Shown one piece after another: positions 45,301 to 54,048 of a stretch of DNA of 64,000 nt. A program made the translations under genes and the position numbers. Each line of letters opens with the position of its first letter. The first letter of the stretch is position 1. Under the pieces are notes generated by a model. The model saw only the letters and a list, made by a program, of their open reading frames with translations. It made no database searches and was not told the origin of the DNA. Origin of the DNA: Allohoeflea poritis (GTDB lineage: Bacteria > Pseudomonadota > Alphaproteobacteria > Rhizobiales > Rhizobiaceae). The stretch spans positions 1 through 64,000 of the forward strand of contig NZ_JAPJZH010000009.1 of assembly GCF_027889715.1 (NCBI RefSeq), given 5' to 3'.

Positions 45301-46514
45301 CCGGCGCGATCCTCAAGGTCATGATCCTCGGCCTCGTGCGCGACCGCGGCGCGCTTGCCATGGCGTTTGTCCTGCCGCCGATGATCTTCATCATTTTCGC
45401 CGCCATCTTCTCGGGCACAAGCGGCGATGAAATGCGGCTCAAGGTCGCCGTGCTCGACGAGATCGGCTCGGTGGAAACCGAATTGCTGATCGCGGCGATC
45501 GACGATGAGCCTGCCTTGCGGCTGCAGCAAACCGCGTTTGCCGACGAACAGGGCCTGCGCGATGCGGTGCTGGCCGGCAAGGCCGATGTCGGCCTCATTC
45601 TGCGCGGCCAGCTCTACGGCGAAGCAACGGAACCACCGGTTCTTGTCATTGCCGATGCCGGCCGGGCCATGACCGGGCCGATTCTGGCCGGTCACGTGCA
45701 ACGCCTGGTCGCTCGGGATCTGCCGGGTGTCTCGATGCGCCGTGTCGCGCCGACCATCGAGGCCATGGCTGGAGGCCTGTCGCCGCAGCAAAAGGCACAG
45801 CTCGATGCGGCGATCGATGCAATGGGCCAGGATGATTCCGGCGAGGCATCGGATGCAGACAGCGACGTCGCGCTGGTCGGCGTCGAAACGACGGCCGGGC
45901 GCGGTGGCAGCGTTACGATCAGCTACTACGCCGGCGCCGTCGCCGTGATGTTCCTGCTGTTCTCGGCCATGCAGGGGGCAGCAACGCTGATCGAGGAGCG
46001 CACCTCCGGCATCATAGATCGTGTGGCCATCGGCCGTGCCGGAACCGACGTGATCGTTTTCGCCAAATTCCTGTTTCTGACCCTGCAGGGCCTGTTGCAG
46101 GTTTCGCTCATTTTCCTCGTTGCCTGGCTGGCTTACGACGTCGACATTCCGGCGCATTTCCTCGCCTGGCTTGCAACAACCCTATTTGCCGCCGCAGCAG
46201 CAGCCGGGCTGGCGCTTGTCATGGCATCGGTCTGTGCCTCGCGGCAGCAGGCCAACACGATCTCCAGCTTCCTGGTTCTCGTCGCGTCGGCCGTCGGCGG
46301 ATCGATGGTACCGCGCTACATGATGCCGCCCTGGCTGCAGGACATCGGCTGGTACACGCCCAATGCCTGGGCGATCGAGGCCTATCAGGGCGCGCTGTGG
46401 CGCGGCGATTCGCTGCAGGCTCTCTTGCCGTCATTCTGGCCACTGGCTGCGTCGGCCATCGCCGGGCTGGCCGGGGCGCTGATACTGTCGCGGTTCCGCC
46501 TGCGCCTGGGCTGA
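45297..46514 (+). CDS. ABC-2 type transporter permease
   Basis: Membrane subunit for the preceding ATPase, 405 residues. One N-terminal helix (GALAMAFVLPPMIFIIFAAI) is followed by a periplasmic domain of about 190 residues, then five helices in the C-terminal half, including AVAVMFLLFSAMQGAATLIEE with the ABC-2 signature region EERTSGIIDRVAIG and FLVLVASAVGGSMVPRYMMP. This 1+5 arrangement is that of YhhJ/DrrB-like exporters. The ATG at 45297 overlaps the ATPase stop. Likely exports or flips a lipid-like compound or toxic product; no substrate can be read from the sequence. Confidence 0.87.
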   Translation: MTGAILKVMILGLVRDRGALAMAFVLPPMIFIIFAAIFSGTSGDEMRLKVAVLDEIGSVETELLIAAIDDEPALRLQQTAFADEQGLRDAVLAGKADVGLILRGQLYGEATEPPVLVIADAGRAMTGPILAGHVQRLVARDLPGVSMRRVAPTIEAMAGGLSPQQKAQLDAAIDAMGQDDSGEASDADSDVALVGVETTAGRGGSVTISYYAGAVAVMFLLFSAMQGAATLIEERTSGIIDRVAIGRAGTDVIVFAKFLFLTLQGLLQVSLIFLVAWLAYDVDIPAHFLAWLATTLFAAAAAAGLALVMASVCASRQQANTISSFLVLVASAVGGSMVPRYMMPPWLQDIGWYTPNAWAIEAYQGALWRGDSLQALLPSFWPLAASAIAGLAGALILSRFRLRLG

Positions 46515-46612
46515 CCGGTGCGACGATTGCCCGCCTGCCCGCCACGTCCTATTTGCGCTATATTAGCGCCGTCTCGTTGGGAAGACGGTCCAAGTAACGT
46601 CGAGCTTTGAAC

Positions 46613-47128
46613 ATGGTCTCGTTTCTGATTGCCACAGCGCTGGTCATTGCAACAATCGCCGCCATGGAGCTCTTCGCCTGGTGGGCGCACAAATATGTCA
46701 TGCATGGCTGGGGCTGGAACTGGCATCGCTCCCATCACGAACCGCATGACGACAGCCTGGAGAAAAATGACCTTTACGCGCTGGTGTTTGCCTGCGTGGC
46801 AGTGTTTCTTTTCTGGGTTGGAACATATGCCTGGGTCGTCTGGTGGATCGCCGTCGGCATCACCGCCTACGGAGCGCTCTATTTCATCGCCCATGACGGC
46901 CTTGTGCATCACCGCTGGCCGTTCCGCTACGTTCCCAAGAAGGGCTACCTGAAGCGCCTCTACCAGGCGCACCGGCTCCACCACGCCGTCAAGGGCAAGG
47001 ATGGGTGCGTCTCCTTCGGATTTCTCTGGGCCCCGGATCTGGACGATCTCAGGGCGCAACTGCGCAAGAACCGCGACACTAGGAACCTGGTCTTCTACGA
47101 GAGTGAGAAAGACGCGCTTGCGGACTGA
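46613..47128 (+). CDS. crtZ: beta-carotene 3-hydroxylase
   Basis: Non-heme di-iron membrane hydroxylase converting beta-carotene through cryptoxanthin to zeaxanthin, 171 residues. All four His clusters of CrtZ are present: HKYVMH, HRSHHEPHDDSLEKNDLY, HDGLVHHRWPF and HRLHHAVKGKDGCVSFGF. Four hydrophobic helices surround them. ATG at 46613 is preferred to a TTG six bases upstream. It ends the rightward unit that begins with crtE and is convergent with crtB (36-base gap). Confidence 0.95.
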   Translation: MVSFLIATALVIATIAAMELFAWWAHKYVMHGWGWNWHRSHHEPHDDSLEKNDLYALVFACVAVFLFWVGTYAWVVWWIAVGITAYGALYFIAHDGLVHHRWPFRYVPKKGYLKRLYQAHRLHHAVKGKDGCVSFGFLWAPDLDDLRAQLRKNRDTRNLVFYESEKDALAD

Positions 47129-47164
47129 CGGATTGCTGCTGTTTCCGGCCGCTGCGTTTCGGCA

Positions 47165-48127
47165 TCAGGGCCTTTGATAGAGACCGGTGCGCCGCTGGCC
47201 GATTTGCCGGCTCTTGAACCGGGTCGCCAGAACGTCCACGAGTGACAGCGCAAGCAGCCAGACCTTCCGCCCCTTCGAGGTTGAAACCCGTTTTTCCCAC
47301 GCCTCCGGACCTCTTGTCCGCAGCACTGACCCGATATCACGGTAAACGCGCCGTGCGGCGGCGACCGCCCACGCCGAGCGGAAAGGAAGCGCCGACAGAC
47401 CCGCATAGGCGGAATCGTAATAGGGTTCGGCCTGATCCAGCAGCCGCAACGCCAGCCCGTGCAAGGCCGGCCATTGGTCGCGCCGATCTGCGCTTATCTC
47501 CGTCAGGCCCGCTTCGTCGAGCCAATCCGCCGGAAGGTAGACACGCCCTGCCCGTGCGTCATCGATGATGTCACGGGCGATATTGGTAAGCTGGAACGCC
47601 AGTCCGAGATCGGACGCGCGATCGAGCACGGCCTCATCGCGAACGCCCATGATCATCGCCATCATCACACCGACAACACCCGCGACATGGTAGCAATAAT
47701 CCAAGGTATCGTCGGCGGTGCGGTATTCCCGCTGGCTTACATCCATCTCGAAACCGGCCAGCAGCTCCTGCGGATGTCGATGCGGGATCCGGTTGCGCGA
47801 CACGACCTTGCGCAGCGCTTCGAACACCGGGTCGTCCGTTGCCTTGCCGTCCAGCGCCGCCTCGGTCAGCCGCTTCAGCGTGGCAAGGCGCGCAAGCTGA
47901 CCGTCCGGCGTTGCGCCTTCCCCGGCGCGCGCATGGCCCAGCTCCTGACCGTCTATGACATCGTCGGCGTGCCGGCACCAGGCATAGAGCATGACGGCAT
48001 CCGCCCGGGTTTGCGGAGCAAACAGCTTTGCTGCGGCGGCAAAGCTCTTGGAACCCTTGGCGATCATTTCCTCGCTGAACTGCAGCACATCGCCCGGCGC
48101 TGCACCCTGTGCGGCCTCGACAGTCAT
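47165..48127 (-). CDS. crtB: 15-cis-phytoene synthase
   Basis: Head-to-head condensation of two GGPP to phytoene, 320 residues. The two Mg-binding Asp motifs are intact: YAWCRHADDVIDG and NIARDIIDDARAGRVYLP, with YCYHVAGVVGVMM between. The start ATG overlaps the crtI stop by four bases, so the two are translationally coupled. This protein is a useful contrast to the phytoene-synthase-fold protein at 8253-9110, which lacks both motifs. Confidence 0.96.
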   Translation of the reverse strand: MTVEAAQGAAPGDVLQFSEEMIAKGSKSFAAAAKLFAPQTRADAVMLYAWCRHADDVIDGQELGHARAGEGATPDGQLARLATLKRLTEAALDGKATDDPVFEALRKVVSRNRIPHRHPQELLAGFEMDVSQREYRTADDTLDYCYHVAGVVGVMMAMIMGVRDEAVLDRASDLGLAFQLTNIARDIIDDARAGRVYLPADWLDEAGLTEISADRRDQWPALHGLALRLLDQAEPYYDSAYAGLSALPFRSAWAVAAARRVYRDIGSVLRTRGPEAWEKRVSTSKGRKVWLLALSLVDVLATRFKSRQIGQRRTGLYQRP

Positions 48128-49629
48128 GGCGAAACCGCCCCCGCGGCTTCGAAGTCGGCAAGCATGAGACCGGCCGTCGCCTTCGCGGAGCCGATCACGC
48201 CCGGAATACCGGCGCCCGGATGTGTGCCGGCGCCCACAAGATAGAGATTTTCGATCACATCATCGCGGTTGTGCGGGCGGAACCAGGCGCTCTGCGTAAG
48301 CAGCGGTTCAACCGAAAACGCCGATCCCAGATGGGCGTTCAGCTCGCTTCGGAAATCGAACGGGGTGAATATGCGGCACGTCACCAGATCACGTCTCAGA
48401 TCCGGTATATATCGGGCTTCCAGATAATCGAGTATGCGGTCGCGGTATCGTGGCCCCTCGACATCCCAGTCAATGGCGGCGGTGCCCAGATGCGGCACGG
48501 GTGACAGAACATAATAAGCGCTGTGGCCGGGTGGCGCCACACTGTCATCGGTGACCGACGGACAGTGGAGATAGAGGGAGAAATCATCGGCAAGCCCGTC
48601 CGCCTTGAAGATATCGTCAATCAGCTCGCGGTAGCGCGGACCGAACAGCACCATGTGATGCTTGAGATCGGCCGGCTTGCCGCGCAAACCGAAATAGATA
48701 ACGAAAAGCGACATGGAAAAGCGCTTTTTCTTCAGCGCCTTGGCCTGCTTCACACCGCGCGGGTCGCGGCGCAACAGGTGATCGTAAAGGTGCACCACAT
48801 CGGCATTGACGGCAACCACGTCGGCATCCGTCCGCGCCCCCTCGGCGATGACGCCACGGGCCTTGCCCTCTTCCATCACGATCTCATCGACGGGTGCGTT
48901 GAGCCGCACGGTCCCGCCCAGATCCTCGAACAGCTTGACCATGCCTTGAATCAGCGCACCGGTGCCGCCCTTGGCAAACCATACACCGCCGCGGCGCTCC
49001 AGCGCATGGATCAGGGCGTATATGGAAGACGTGTCGAACGGATTGCCGCCGACCAGCAGCGAATGGAAGGAAAACGCCTGCCGAAGCTGTTCATCCGATA
49101 TGAAGCTGGCAACCTTGGAATAGACGCTGCGATAGCTTTCCAGACGGATCAGTTGCGGCGCAGCCCTGATCATGTCGCGGAAATTGAGGAACGGAACGGC
49201 ACCGAGTTTTTCATAACCCTCGCGATAGAGTTCGCCCGAATAATCGAGGAACCGTTTGTAGCCCTCCACGTCACCTGGCGATTTCAGCGCGATCTGGCGA
49301 TCGAGCGAGGCCTGGTCATCTGAATAGTCGAACCGGTAACCGTCTTCCCAGCAAAGCTGGTAGAACGGATCGACCGGCAGCAGCGTGACATAGTCTTCCA
49401 TCTTGCGGCCCGATTGGGTCCACAACTCGCGCAAAGCATCGGGATCTGTGATGACGGTCGGTCCGGCATCGAACACGAACCCGTCATCCTCGTAGACATA
49501 GGCACGCCCACCGGGACGGTCGCGCTTCTCGAAAACCGTCGTTTGGATACCGCTGCTCTGCAGCCGGATCGCCAGCGCCAGGCCGCCAAATCCCGATCCG
49601 ACAACAATCGCTTTTCTGACATTGCCCAT
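48124..49629 (-). CDS. crtI: phytoene desaturase (lycopene-forming)
   Basis: FAD-dependent CrtI, 501 residues, carrying out four desaturations and isomerisation from phytoene to lycopene. N-terminal FAD loop AIVVGSGFGGLALAIRLQSS, GRAYVYEDDGFVFDAGPTVI, and the C-terminal carotenoid oxidoreductase signature NLYLVGAGTHPGAGIPGVIG are present. ATG at 49629 (MGNVRKAIVV) fits the FAD loop spacing; a start at 49668 would add 13 residues. It lies 10 bases after crtY. Confidence 0.95.
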   Translation of the reverse strand: MGNVRKAIVVGSGFGGLALAIRLQSSGIQTTVFEKRDRPGGRAYVYEDDGFVFDAGPTVITDPDALRELWTQSGRKMEDYVTLLPVDPFYQLCWEDGYRFDYSDDQASLDRQIALKSPGDVEGYKRFLDYSGELYREGYEKLGAVPFLNFRDMIRAAPQLIRLESYRSVYSKVASFISDEQLRQAFSFHSLLVGGNPFDTSSIYALIHALERRGGVWFAKGGTGALIQGMVKLFEDLGGTVRLNAPVDEIVMEEGKARGVIAEGARTDADVVAVNADVVHLYDHLLRRDPRGVKQAKALKKKRFSMSLFVIYFGLRGKPADLKHHMVLFGPRYRELIDDIFKADGLADDFSLYLHCPSVTDDSVAPPGHSAYYVLSPVPHLGTAAIDWDVEGPRYRDRILDYLEARYIPDLRRDLVTCRIFTPFDFRSELNAHLGSAFSVEPLLTQSAWFRPHNRDDVIENLYLVGAGTHPGAGIPGVIGSAKATAGLMLADFEAAGAVSP

Positions 49630-49639
49630 GACCGGACCT

Positions 49640-50803
49640 CTAATTTCCCGCAAGCGCGCGTGTTTCACTTACGCAGCGAAGTGCCCGTTGGATCGGTACG
49701 GGCGGTTTACCGGTGATTATTCTCAACTTGTCGGCACGGTTGATTCGACCCGCATAGAAACGCTGGATCAGCGACTGCCGCAAACCATAGAAGCGTTGCA
49801 TCACCACATAGCGCTTGCGCGGTTGTGCCGCCTGGAAGAGCATCCGGTTCAGAAATCGGAAATAGGCCTGCTCCCGGCTGCGGCGCAATGCGAAATCCTG
49901 AACGGCCTTGCGAACGGCGGCGGTTGTCACGGCCTGCCCGAGACCGGCAATCAGATTGGCCGTTTCGACTGCCATCGGCAGGCTGTAGCCTGTTGTCGGA
50001 TGAAAGAGCGCCGCTCGCAAACCGACCGGCGCGACATGTTGCGGAATACGCTCCCAGTAGGTGCGGGCGTCATGCGCCAGCGTGATTGGCAAAATGCCCC
50101 TTTCCGTCCGGATCAGTTCCTTGACCACCCAACCCCGATTGGCGGCATAGGCAAGAACATCCGCGTGCACCGCCTCGAAGTCGAGCGTGCCCTCGTCGCT
50201 GTATCGCGTATCTTCGATCAGCACGCGCGTCGGCGAAAGCGGCAGCACGTAGAAGAAACGATAACCGTCCTTCTGGTCGACCGATGCATCCATGATGGTG
50301 GGGACCTCTTCGCCATGCGGCCTGCCCAGTTCCACTTCGACGCCGACAAATTTCTGGAAGCCGAGTCTCAATGCGTCGTCGGTTGCAAATCCGCGTGCAT
50401 CGATCACGCAGGGCGCCTCGACTTCGGCTTCGCTGTCCAGCAGGACGCCGTTTGCACGAAGCTCCTCAACCTTCGTGTTTTCAATTGTCTCGATATTGCC
50501 GGCCGCGTGAACGGCCTTGCGCAAGGCATCGGATGTTATCGATGCATAGGGTGTTGTCAGGCTGCGCGAGAAGCGCGGGAACAGCACCTTTTGTCCGGCC
50601 CATTCATGAACCACAACAGGGCGAAGGCGTTCATAGTCCTGCGGCGCCAGATCGGTCCTGTGAAACGACCAGGTGTGGTTGCCGCAAATCTGCTCGCCGG
50701 CCTCGACGATCGCAACCTTCAGGCCGTTTTCGCTCAAACGCAGTGCTATGATGCAGGCGGCGAGACCACCGCCGGCAATCACGACATCGGATTTCGTCTT
50801 CAA
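49640..50803 (-). CDS. crtY: lycopene beta-cyclase CrtY-type
   Basis: Cyclises both ends of lycopene to beta-carotene, about 387 residues. The dinucleotide-binding start SDVVIAGGGLAACIIALRL, FSRSLTTPYASITSDALRKA, VIDARGF and VGLRAALFHPTTGYSLPMAV are CrtY landmarks. The reading frame is open further upstream, but homologues begin a few residues before the FAD loop; TTG at 50803 is the nearest plausible start and lacks a convincing ribosome site, so the N-terminus is uncertain. Order crtY-crtI-crtB is the standard one. Confidence 0.92.
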   Translation of the reverse strand: MKTKSDVVIAGGGLAACIIALRLSENGLKVAIVEAGEQICGNHTWSFHRTDLAPQDYERLRPVVVHEWAGQKVLFPRFSRSLTTPYASITSDALRKAVHAAGNIETIENTKVEELRANGVLLDSEAEVEAPCVIDARGFATDDALRLGFQKFVGVEVELGRPHGEEVPTIMDASVDQKDGYRFFYVLPLSPTRVLIEDTRYSDEGTLDFEAVHADVLAYAANRGWVVKELIRTERGILPITLAHDARTYWERIPQHVAPVGLRAALFHPTTGYSLPMAVETANLIAGLGQAVTTAAVRKAVQDFALRRSREQAYFRFLNRMLFQAAQPRKRYVVMQRFYGLRQSLIQRFYAGRINRADKLRIITGKPPVPIQRALRCVSETRALAGN

Positions 50804-51221
50804 AGTGGATTTCGTCGCGCCCAGAACCGAAGTTCCCTCTTCTGCCCGGCCCCGTCGGTTCGGTTGTCCGGCCGTGTGTCCAAACGCCTGCTGCCGCAAG
50901 CTGCTCTCTCGCAATATGGCTGAACGCGCGACTTTCTCAACCCGGACAGCCGCAATCAATCTAACCATTTGTGAAAGCACCGGCCAAACGATTTGCGGCG
51001 GGCTGCAAAATTTGTTGCCCCGCCCGAGCGCCCGCGCACGCGGTGAGTGCGAAGGCGCTGCAAGGGGTCAGCATTGGTCCAGGGGTCGCTGGGGAGCGGT
51101 ATCCCTCCCGCCGCCCGAAGGGCGGGGCAACTGAAAAACATGTGGTATCTGCTGACCGTCTCCACAACGGCGCACCGACGGAAACGGTTCCACGGAAACT
51201 TCACGATTTCGGGAGGTTTTC
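50804..51221. other. non-coding gap between crtY and tRNA-Cys
   Basis: No supported gene. It contains the crtYIB promoter presumably, and a compact GC hairpin CCGCCC-GAA-GGGCGG at 51111-51125 with no T-run. The crtY frame stays open into this region up to 50980 but lacks protein-like character. Confidence 0.4.
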
Positions 51222-51295
51222 TGGAGGCCTCGCCCGGAATCGAACCGGGATAGAAGGATTTGCAGTCCTCTGCGTAACCATTCCGCCACGAGGCC
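51222..51295 (-). tRNA. tRNA-Cys (anticodon GCA)
   Basis: Minus-strand cloverleaf of 74 nt: acceptor GGCCTCG pairs with CGAGGCC, discriminator U, encoded CCA (51224-51222), anticodon loop ACTGCAAAT with GCA, T-arm GGTTCGATTCC. U73 and GCA identify tRNA-Cys. Confidence 0.97.
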
Positions 51296-51458
51296 CCAGC
51301 CGGCCGATCTGCCGGGCCGACGCACGCACTTAAAATGAAATCCCGAGTTGCGCAAGGGGGAGCATTTGGAATTTTCCGCCTTTTGCGGTGCCACAGTTAC
51401 CGAATGGCTATCTGAAGGCACAAGGCCCGTTGTAGCGGGTCTTCATTTGTCGGTCTCT

Positions 51459-51965
51459 TCAAAGAAGAGCGCGGTAGATTTCGTGGTTCTCGTCGTCAAA
51501 ACAGGCAAATATGACTGTGTCGATCTTCGCCGAGCTTGAAAACGCCCTGACCGCCGTCACGGCAATGTCCGCCGCTGGCTGTTTCGGATAGCCATATATG
51601 CCGGTGCTGATGTTCGGAAACGCGACCGAACGGATATCGTTGTCGACACAAAGCTGAAGGCTGCGCGCATAGCAGCTTGCCAGCAACGCCGGCTCTCCCT
51701 CCTTGCCGCCGCGCCACACCGGTCCGACCGTGTGAATGACGTGATCGGCCGGCAGATTTCCGCCCGACGTCATGACCGCCTCGCCCGGCGGGCAGCGGCC
51801 GATCCTTTTAACGATCGCCTTGCATTCCTCGAGGATACGCGGACCGCCGGCACGGTGGATCGCCCCGTCCACGCCGCCGCCGCCAAGCAGTGAGCTGTTG
51901 GCGGCGTTGACGACCGCACCGACCTCAAGCGTCGTGATGTCCGCTTTCAAAAGCCGCAATTCCAT
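51459..51965 (-). CDS. macrodomain protein, O-acetyl-ADP-ribose deacetylase-like
   Basis: A stand-alone macrodomain of 168 residues, YmdB/MacroD-type, that hydrolyses O-acetyl-ADP-ribose or removes ADP-ribose from proteins. The catalytic segments are VVNAANSSLLGGGGVDGAIH and the second loop IRSVAFPNISTGIYGYP. GAGGAG precedes the ATG at 51965. No ADP-ribosyltransferase or sirtuin is adjacent. Its stop is 164 bases from tRNA-Cys. Confidence 0.92.
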   Translation of the reverse strand: MELRLLKADITTLEVGAVVNAANSSLLGGGGVDGAIHRAGGPRILEECKAIVKRIGRCPPGEAVMTSGGNLPADHVIHTVGPVWRGGKEGEPALLASCYARSLQLCVDNDIRSVAFPNISTGIYGYPKQPAADIAVTAVRAFSSSAKIDTVIFACFDDENHEIYRALL

Positions 51966-52015
51966 GTCTGTCTCCTCATGCGTCAGTATCGGCGGACCGA
52001 TACAGTAACGCACGC

Positions 52016-52360
52016 TCACTTGCGGTTGCCGTTCCGATCTCCGTTGCGCCGGCCAAACCGGACAGCAAGCCTGCGCCGCCAGCGCCGTACGGTCGGAAGG
52101 TCATGAGACAGGATCAGCAGGCCCAGCGGGATCATCCAGAAACCCAGGATCGGCAGGAAGCCGAGTATGCCGCCGATGACAAGCAGGATGCCGAGCCCCA
52201 TTCGGAGCATACGGCTTTCCGGCAGGCGGATCCTGTGCGAGCCGATGCGCAGCGCCCGCCTCGGTGCCTCATCTGTCGTTTCCCGGTCCCTATGCAGCGA
52301 GCCCGTCAATCCGCAATCCCCTGCATCACTTGCGCAGCCAACGCATGCGCAATTGCTCAT
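52016..52360 (-). CDS. small two-helix membrane protein
   Basis: A 114-residue membrane protein of a type common in Hyphomicrobiales, with no assigned function. The core is RLPESRMLRMGLGILLVIGG, continuing ILGFLPILGFWMIPLGLLIL, then SHDLPTVRRWRRRLAVRFGR: two closely spaced helices and a strongly basic C-terminus. The N-terminal 45 residues contain a CACVGC cluster and are of low quality, so the start at 52360 is tentative; the real protein may begin closer to RIGSHRIRLP. Confidence 0.6.
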   Translation of the reverse strand: MSNCACVGCASDAGDCGLTGSLHRDRETTDEAPRRALRIGSHRIRLPESRMLRMGLGILLVIGGILGFLPILGFWMIPLGLLILSHDLPTVRRWRRRLAVRFGRRNGDRNGNRK

Positions 52361-52467
52361 TTGGACACCGGCGGCGCAAAGCGCAAGACAGAAAAATTTT
52401 TGACAAAGTGGCTTGGCAACTGCGCAATTCTTTTCTATACGCGCTCCCACGCCACAATGTGGATCGT

Positions 52468-52542
52468 TCCCCGGTAGCTCAGTGGTAGAGCAGTTGACTG
52501 TTAATCAATTGGTCGCTGGTTCGAATCCGGCCCGGGGAGCCA
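52468..52542 (+). tRNA. tRNA-Asn (anticodon GUU)
   Basis: Cloverleaf of 75 nt on the plus strand: acceptor TCCCCGG with CCGGGGA, D-arm GCTCAGTGGTAGAGC, anticodon loop CTGTTAA (GUU), T-arm GGTTCGAATCC, discriminator G and encoded CCA (52540-52542). Confidence 0.98.
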
Positions 52543-52618
52543 CTCTTCCAAAAATCCGAACCCTGGAAACCGGCGATCCGAAAGCGATCGATCGCAGGCA
52601 GCGCGCGAGCGCCGCGCG

Positions 52619-53056
52619 TCAGTCGTCTCTCTTCTTCTTCAACACATTGAAATCGCTGTCGAGATCGATCTCGAAACGCACCCCGCCGCAAATCGCATCG
52701 TCCACTTCGTAGCGATTGTCGTCATAGTCGAATTCCGCAACGCCGGCGGTGCAGCCCTCAGCGCTCAGCACCGCGTCGATGCGCGCCTGTTCCTGCGCCG
52801 TGACCGGGCGCTCGCCATCAACGAACTCGAACGCCGTGTTGAGCTCGAAGTCGAAACCCCTTTCACCGCCGCAGGTCGCATTGTCCACCTCGTAGCGGTT
52901 GTCGCCAGTGTCGAATTCCAGGTCGGTCGCGGTGCAGCCGATCGCCGTGAGCGCCGCATCGATCTTTGCCCGTTCCGCGTCTGTTACTGGCCGGTCTGCC
53001 AGGGCCGGAAAACTCATGAGGGCAAAAGCCGCCAGGGAAAGTAAGGGTGTTCTCAT
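52619..53056 (-). CDS. secreted protein with two tandem PepSY-like repeats
   Basis: An exported 145-residue protein. After a signal peptide (MRTPLLSLAAFALMSFPALA) come two about 60-residue copies of one unit: the first opens RPVTDAERAKIDAALTAIGC, the second RPVTAQEQARIDAVLSAEGC; both continue with a EFD..DNRYEVD(N/D)A.CGG block. Each unit has two Cys that could form a disulfide. The size and strand-rich second half recall PepSY-type domains; this is a resemblance, not a firm assignment. The acidic mature protein would be periplasmic. It may bind a protease, metal or cell-wall component. Confidence 0.65.
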   Translation of the reverse strand: MRTPLLSLAAFALMSFPALADRPVTDAERAKIDAALTAIGCTATDLEFDTGDNRYEVDNATCGGERGFDFELNTAFEFVDGERPVTAQEQARIDAVLSAEGCTAGVAEFDYDDNRYEVDDAICGGVRFEIDLDSDFNVLKKKRDD

Positions 53057-53395
53057 CAAACGAACTCCAAATGATATCGCAATTGCCCCGCCAAAGCTCA
53101 TATGGGTTTCCCTCCCACCCGTTCCCATACCGGGGCACACCGGAAAATCATTAAATTTCCGTCATTTATGGACGTAACCGAAATTACGACACCAACCTGC
53201 AAGGCGCCCGGCAACAACGCCTGAACTGGCAAGCGCCCCGTTGCCGCCCTAATTGTCCTGACAGTGCGAATGGCCGGCGCACCGCATGCCTTGCGCATCG
53301 CCGCCGGCACATCACAACGTCCGGTCACGGCTTGATATGCATCAATGCACCGCGAACCGGCCATGGCAGTATGACTCCAAGCGACGGAGGAGACG
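53057..53395. other. non-coding gap with nothing recognised
   Basis: No convincing gene on either strand. The left end must contain the promoter of the leftward repeat protein, the right end that of the small rightward gene at 53396, whose GGAGGAGA ribosome site is at its very end. Confidence 0.35.
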
Positions 53396-53578
53396 ATGAA
53401 AGCCACGATGATTGTCGAACACGCGCGCCAGTTGCTCGACGCCCATGGCGACCGGGCCGAAGCGGAGGCCGCGCAAAAGGCCAATGAGCTGGATGCAAAA
53501 GGCAAGGCCGAAGATGCAGCGAACTGGCGCCGCGTCCGCGCGGCGATCCATGAACTGCGCCCGCCCCATGTAAGCTGA
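53396..53578 (+). CDS. small conserved hypothetical protein
   Basis: A 60-residue, highly charged, Ala-rich helical protein (HARQLLDAHGDRAEAEAAQK, then DAKGKAEDAANWRRVRAAIH). A strong ribosome site (GGAGGAGAC) precedes the ATG and an intrinsic terminator follows immediately, so the gene forms its own transcription unit. Similar short proteins occur in rhizobia; their function is not known to me. Confidence 0.7.
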   Translation: MKATMIVEHARQLLDAHGDRAEAEAAQKANELDAKGKAEDAANWRRVRAAIHELRPPHVS

Positions 53579-53589
53579 AGCGTTCAGAC

Positions 53590-53618
53590 AAGGGCCGGCA
53601 GACAACCGGCCCTTTTCT
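53590..53618 (+). terminator. intrinsic terminator
   Basis: Stem AAGGGCCGG (53590-53598) with CCGGCCCTT (53606-53614), 7-nt loop, then TTTTC. It lies 12 bases after the stop of the 60-residue protein gene. Confidence 0.85.
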
Positions 53619-54048
53619 TCGGTGTCCCCAAAAAAGGCCTTCTTGAACAAACGCCTTAAGCAATAACGCATGGGTGTTTGCGACCGTCACCACATGTCTC
53701 AATGCGATTCGAAAAGTGCTGCGCGATGGCTGCCGCTATCGTTGACTTCCTCCGCCACTCTGTTTGTCTGGAGCGAGATGAAGCCTGCAAAAGATCGTGT
53801 CGGCGCCCTGCTCTGCGGCAGCCGGCATCGCCGGTCCGCCGATTGAGGGCTGGGGCGGACCGGCACAAACGGCCCTGACGGGCCGGCAAAAAAAGTGGAA
53901 AAACCAATATCTTCGCCCCGCCACTTGCATAAGCGCGCGCGTCCATGAAAGATGGCCGTTGGTAGCGCCCTGCCCGCACAAGCCGATCCTGACACGGCTG
54001 AGCAGACGGACGGCGGGGCTTGTATGCAAAGGCATCGGAGGCATGCAA

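Noticed and set aside
51101-51130. Intrinsic terminator or interspersed repeat at the CCGCCC-GAA-GGGCGG hairpin
   Set aside because: No T-run on either strand and I did not notice another copy in the window.
51222-52542. Possible integrative island between tRNA-Cys and tRNA-Asn
   Set aside because: No integrase, no repeat of either tRNA 3' end nearby, and composition like the flanks.
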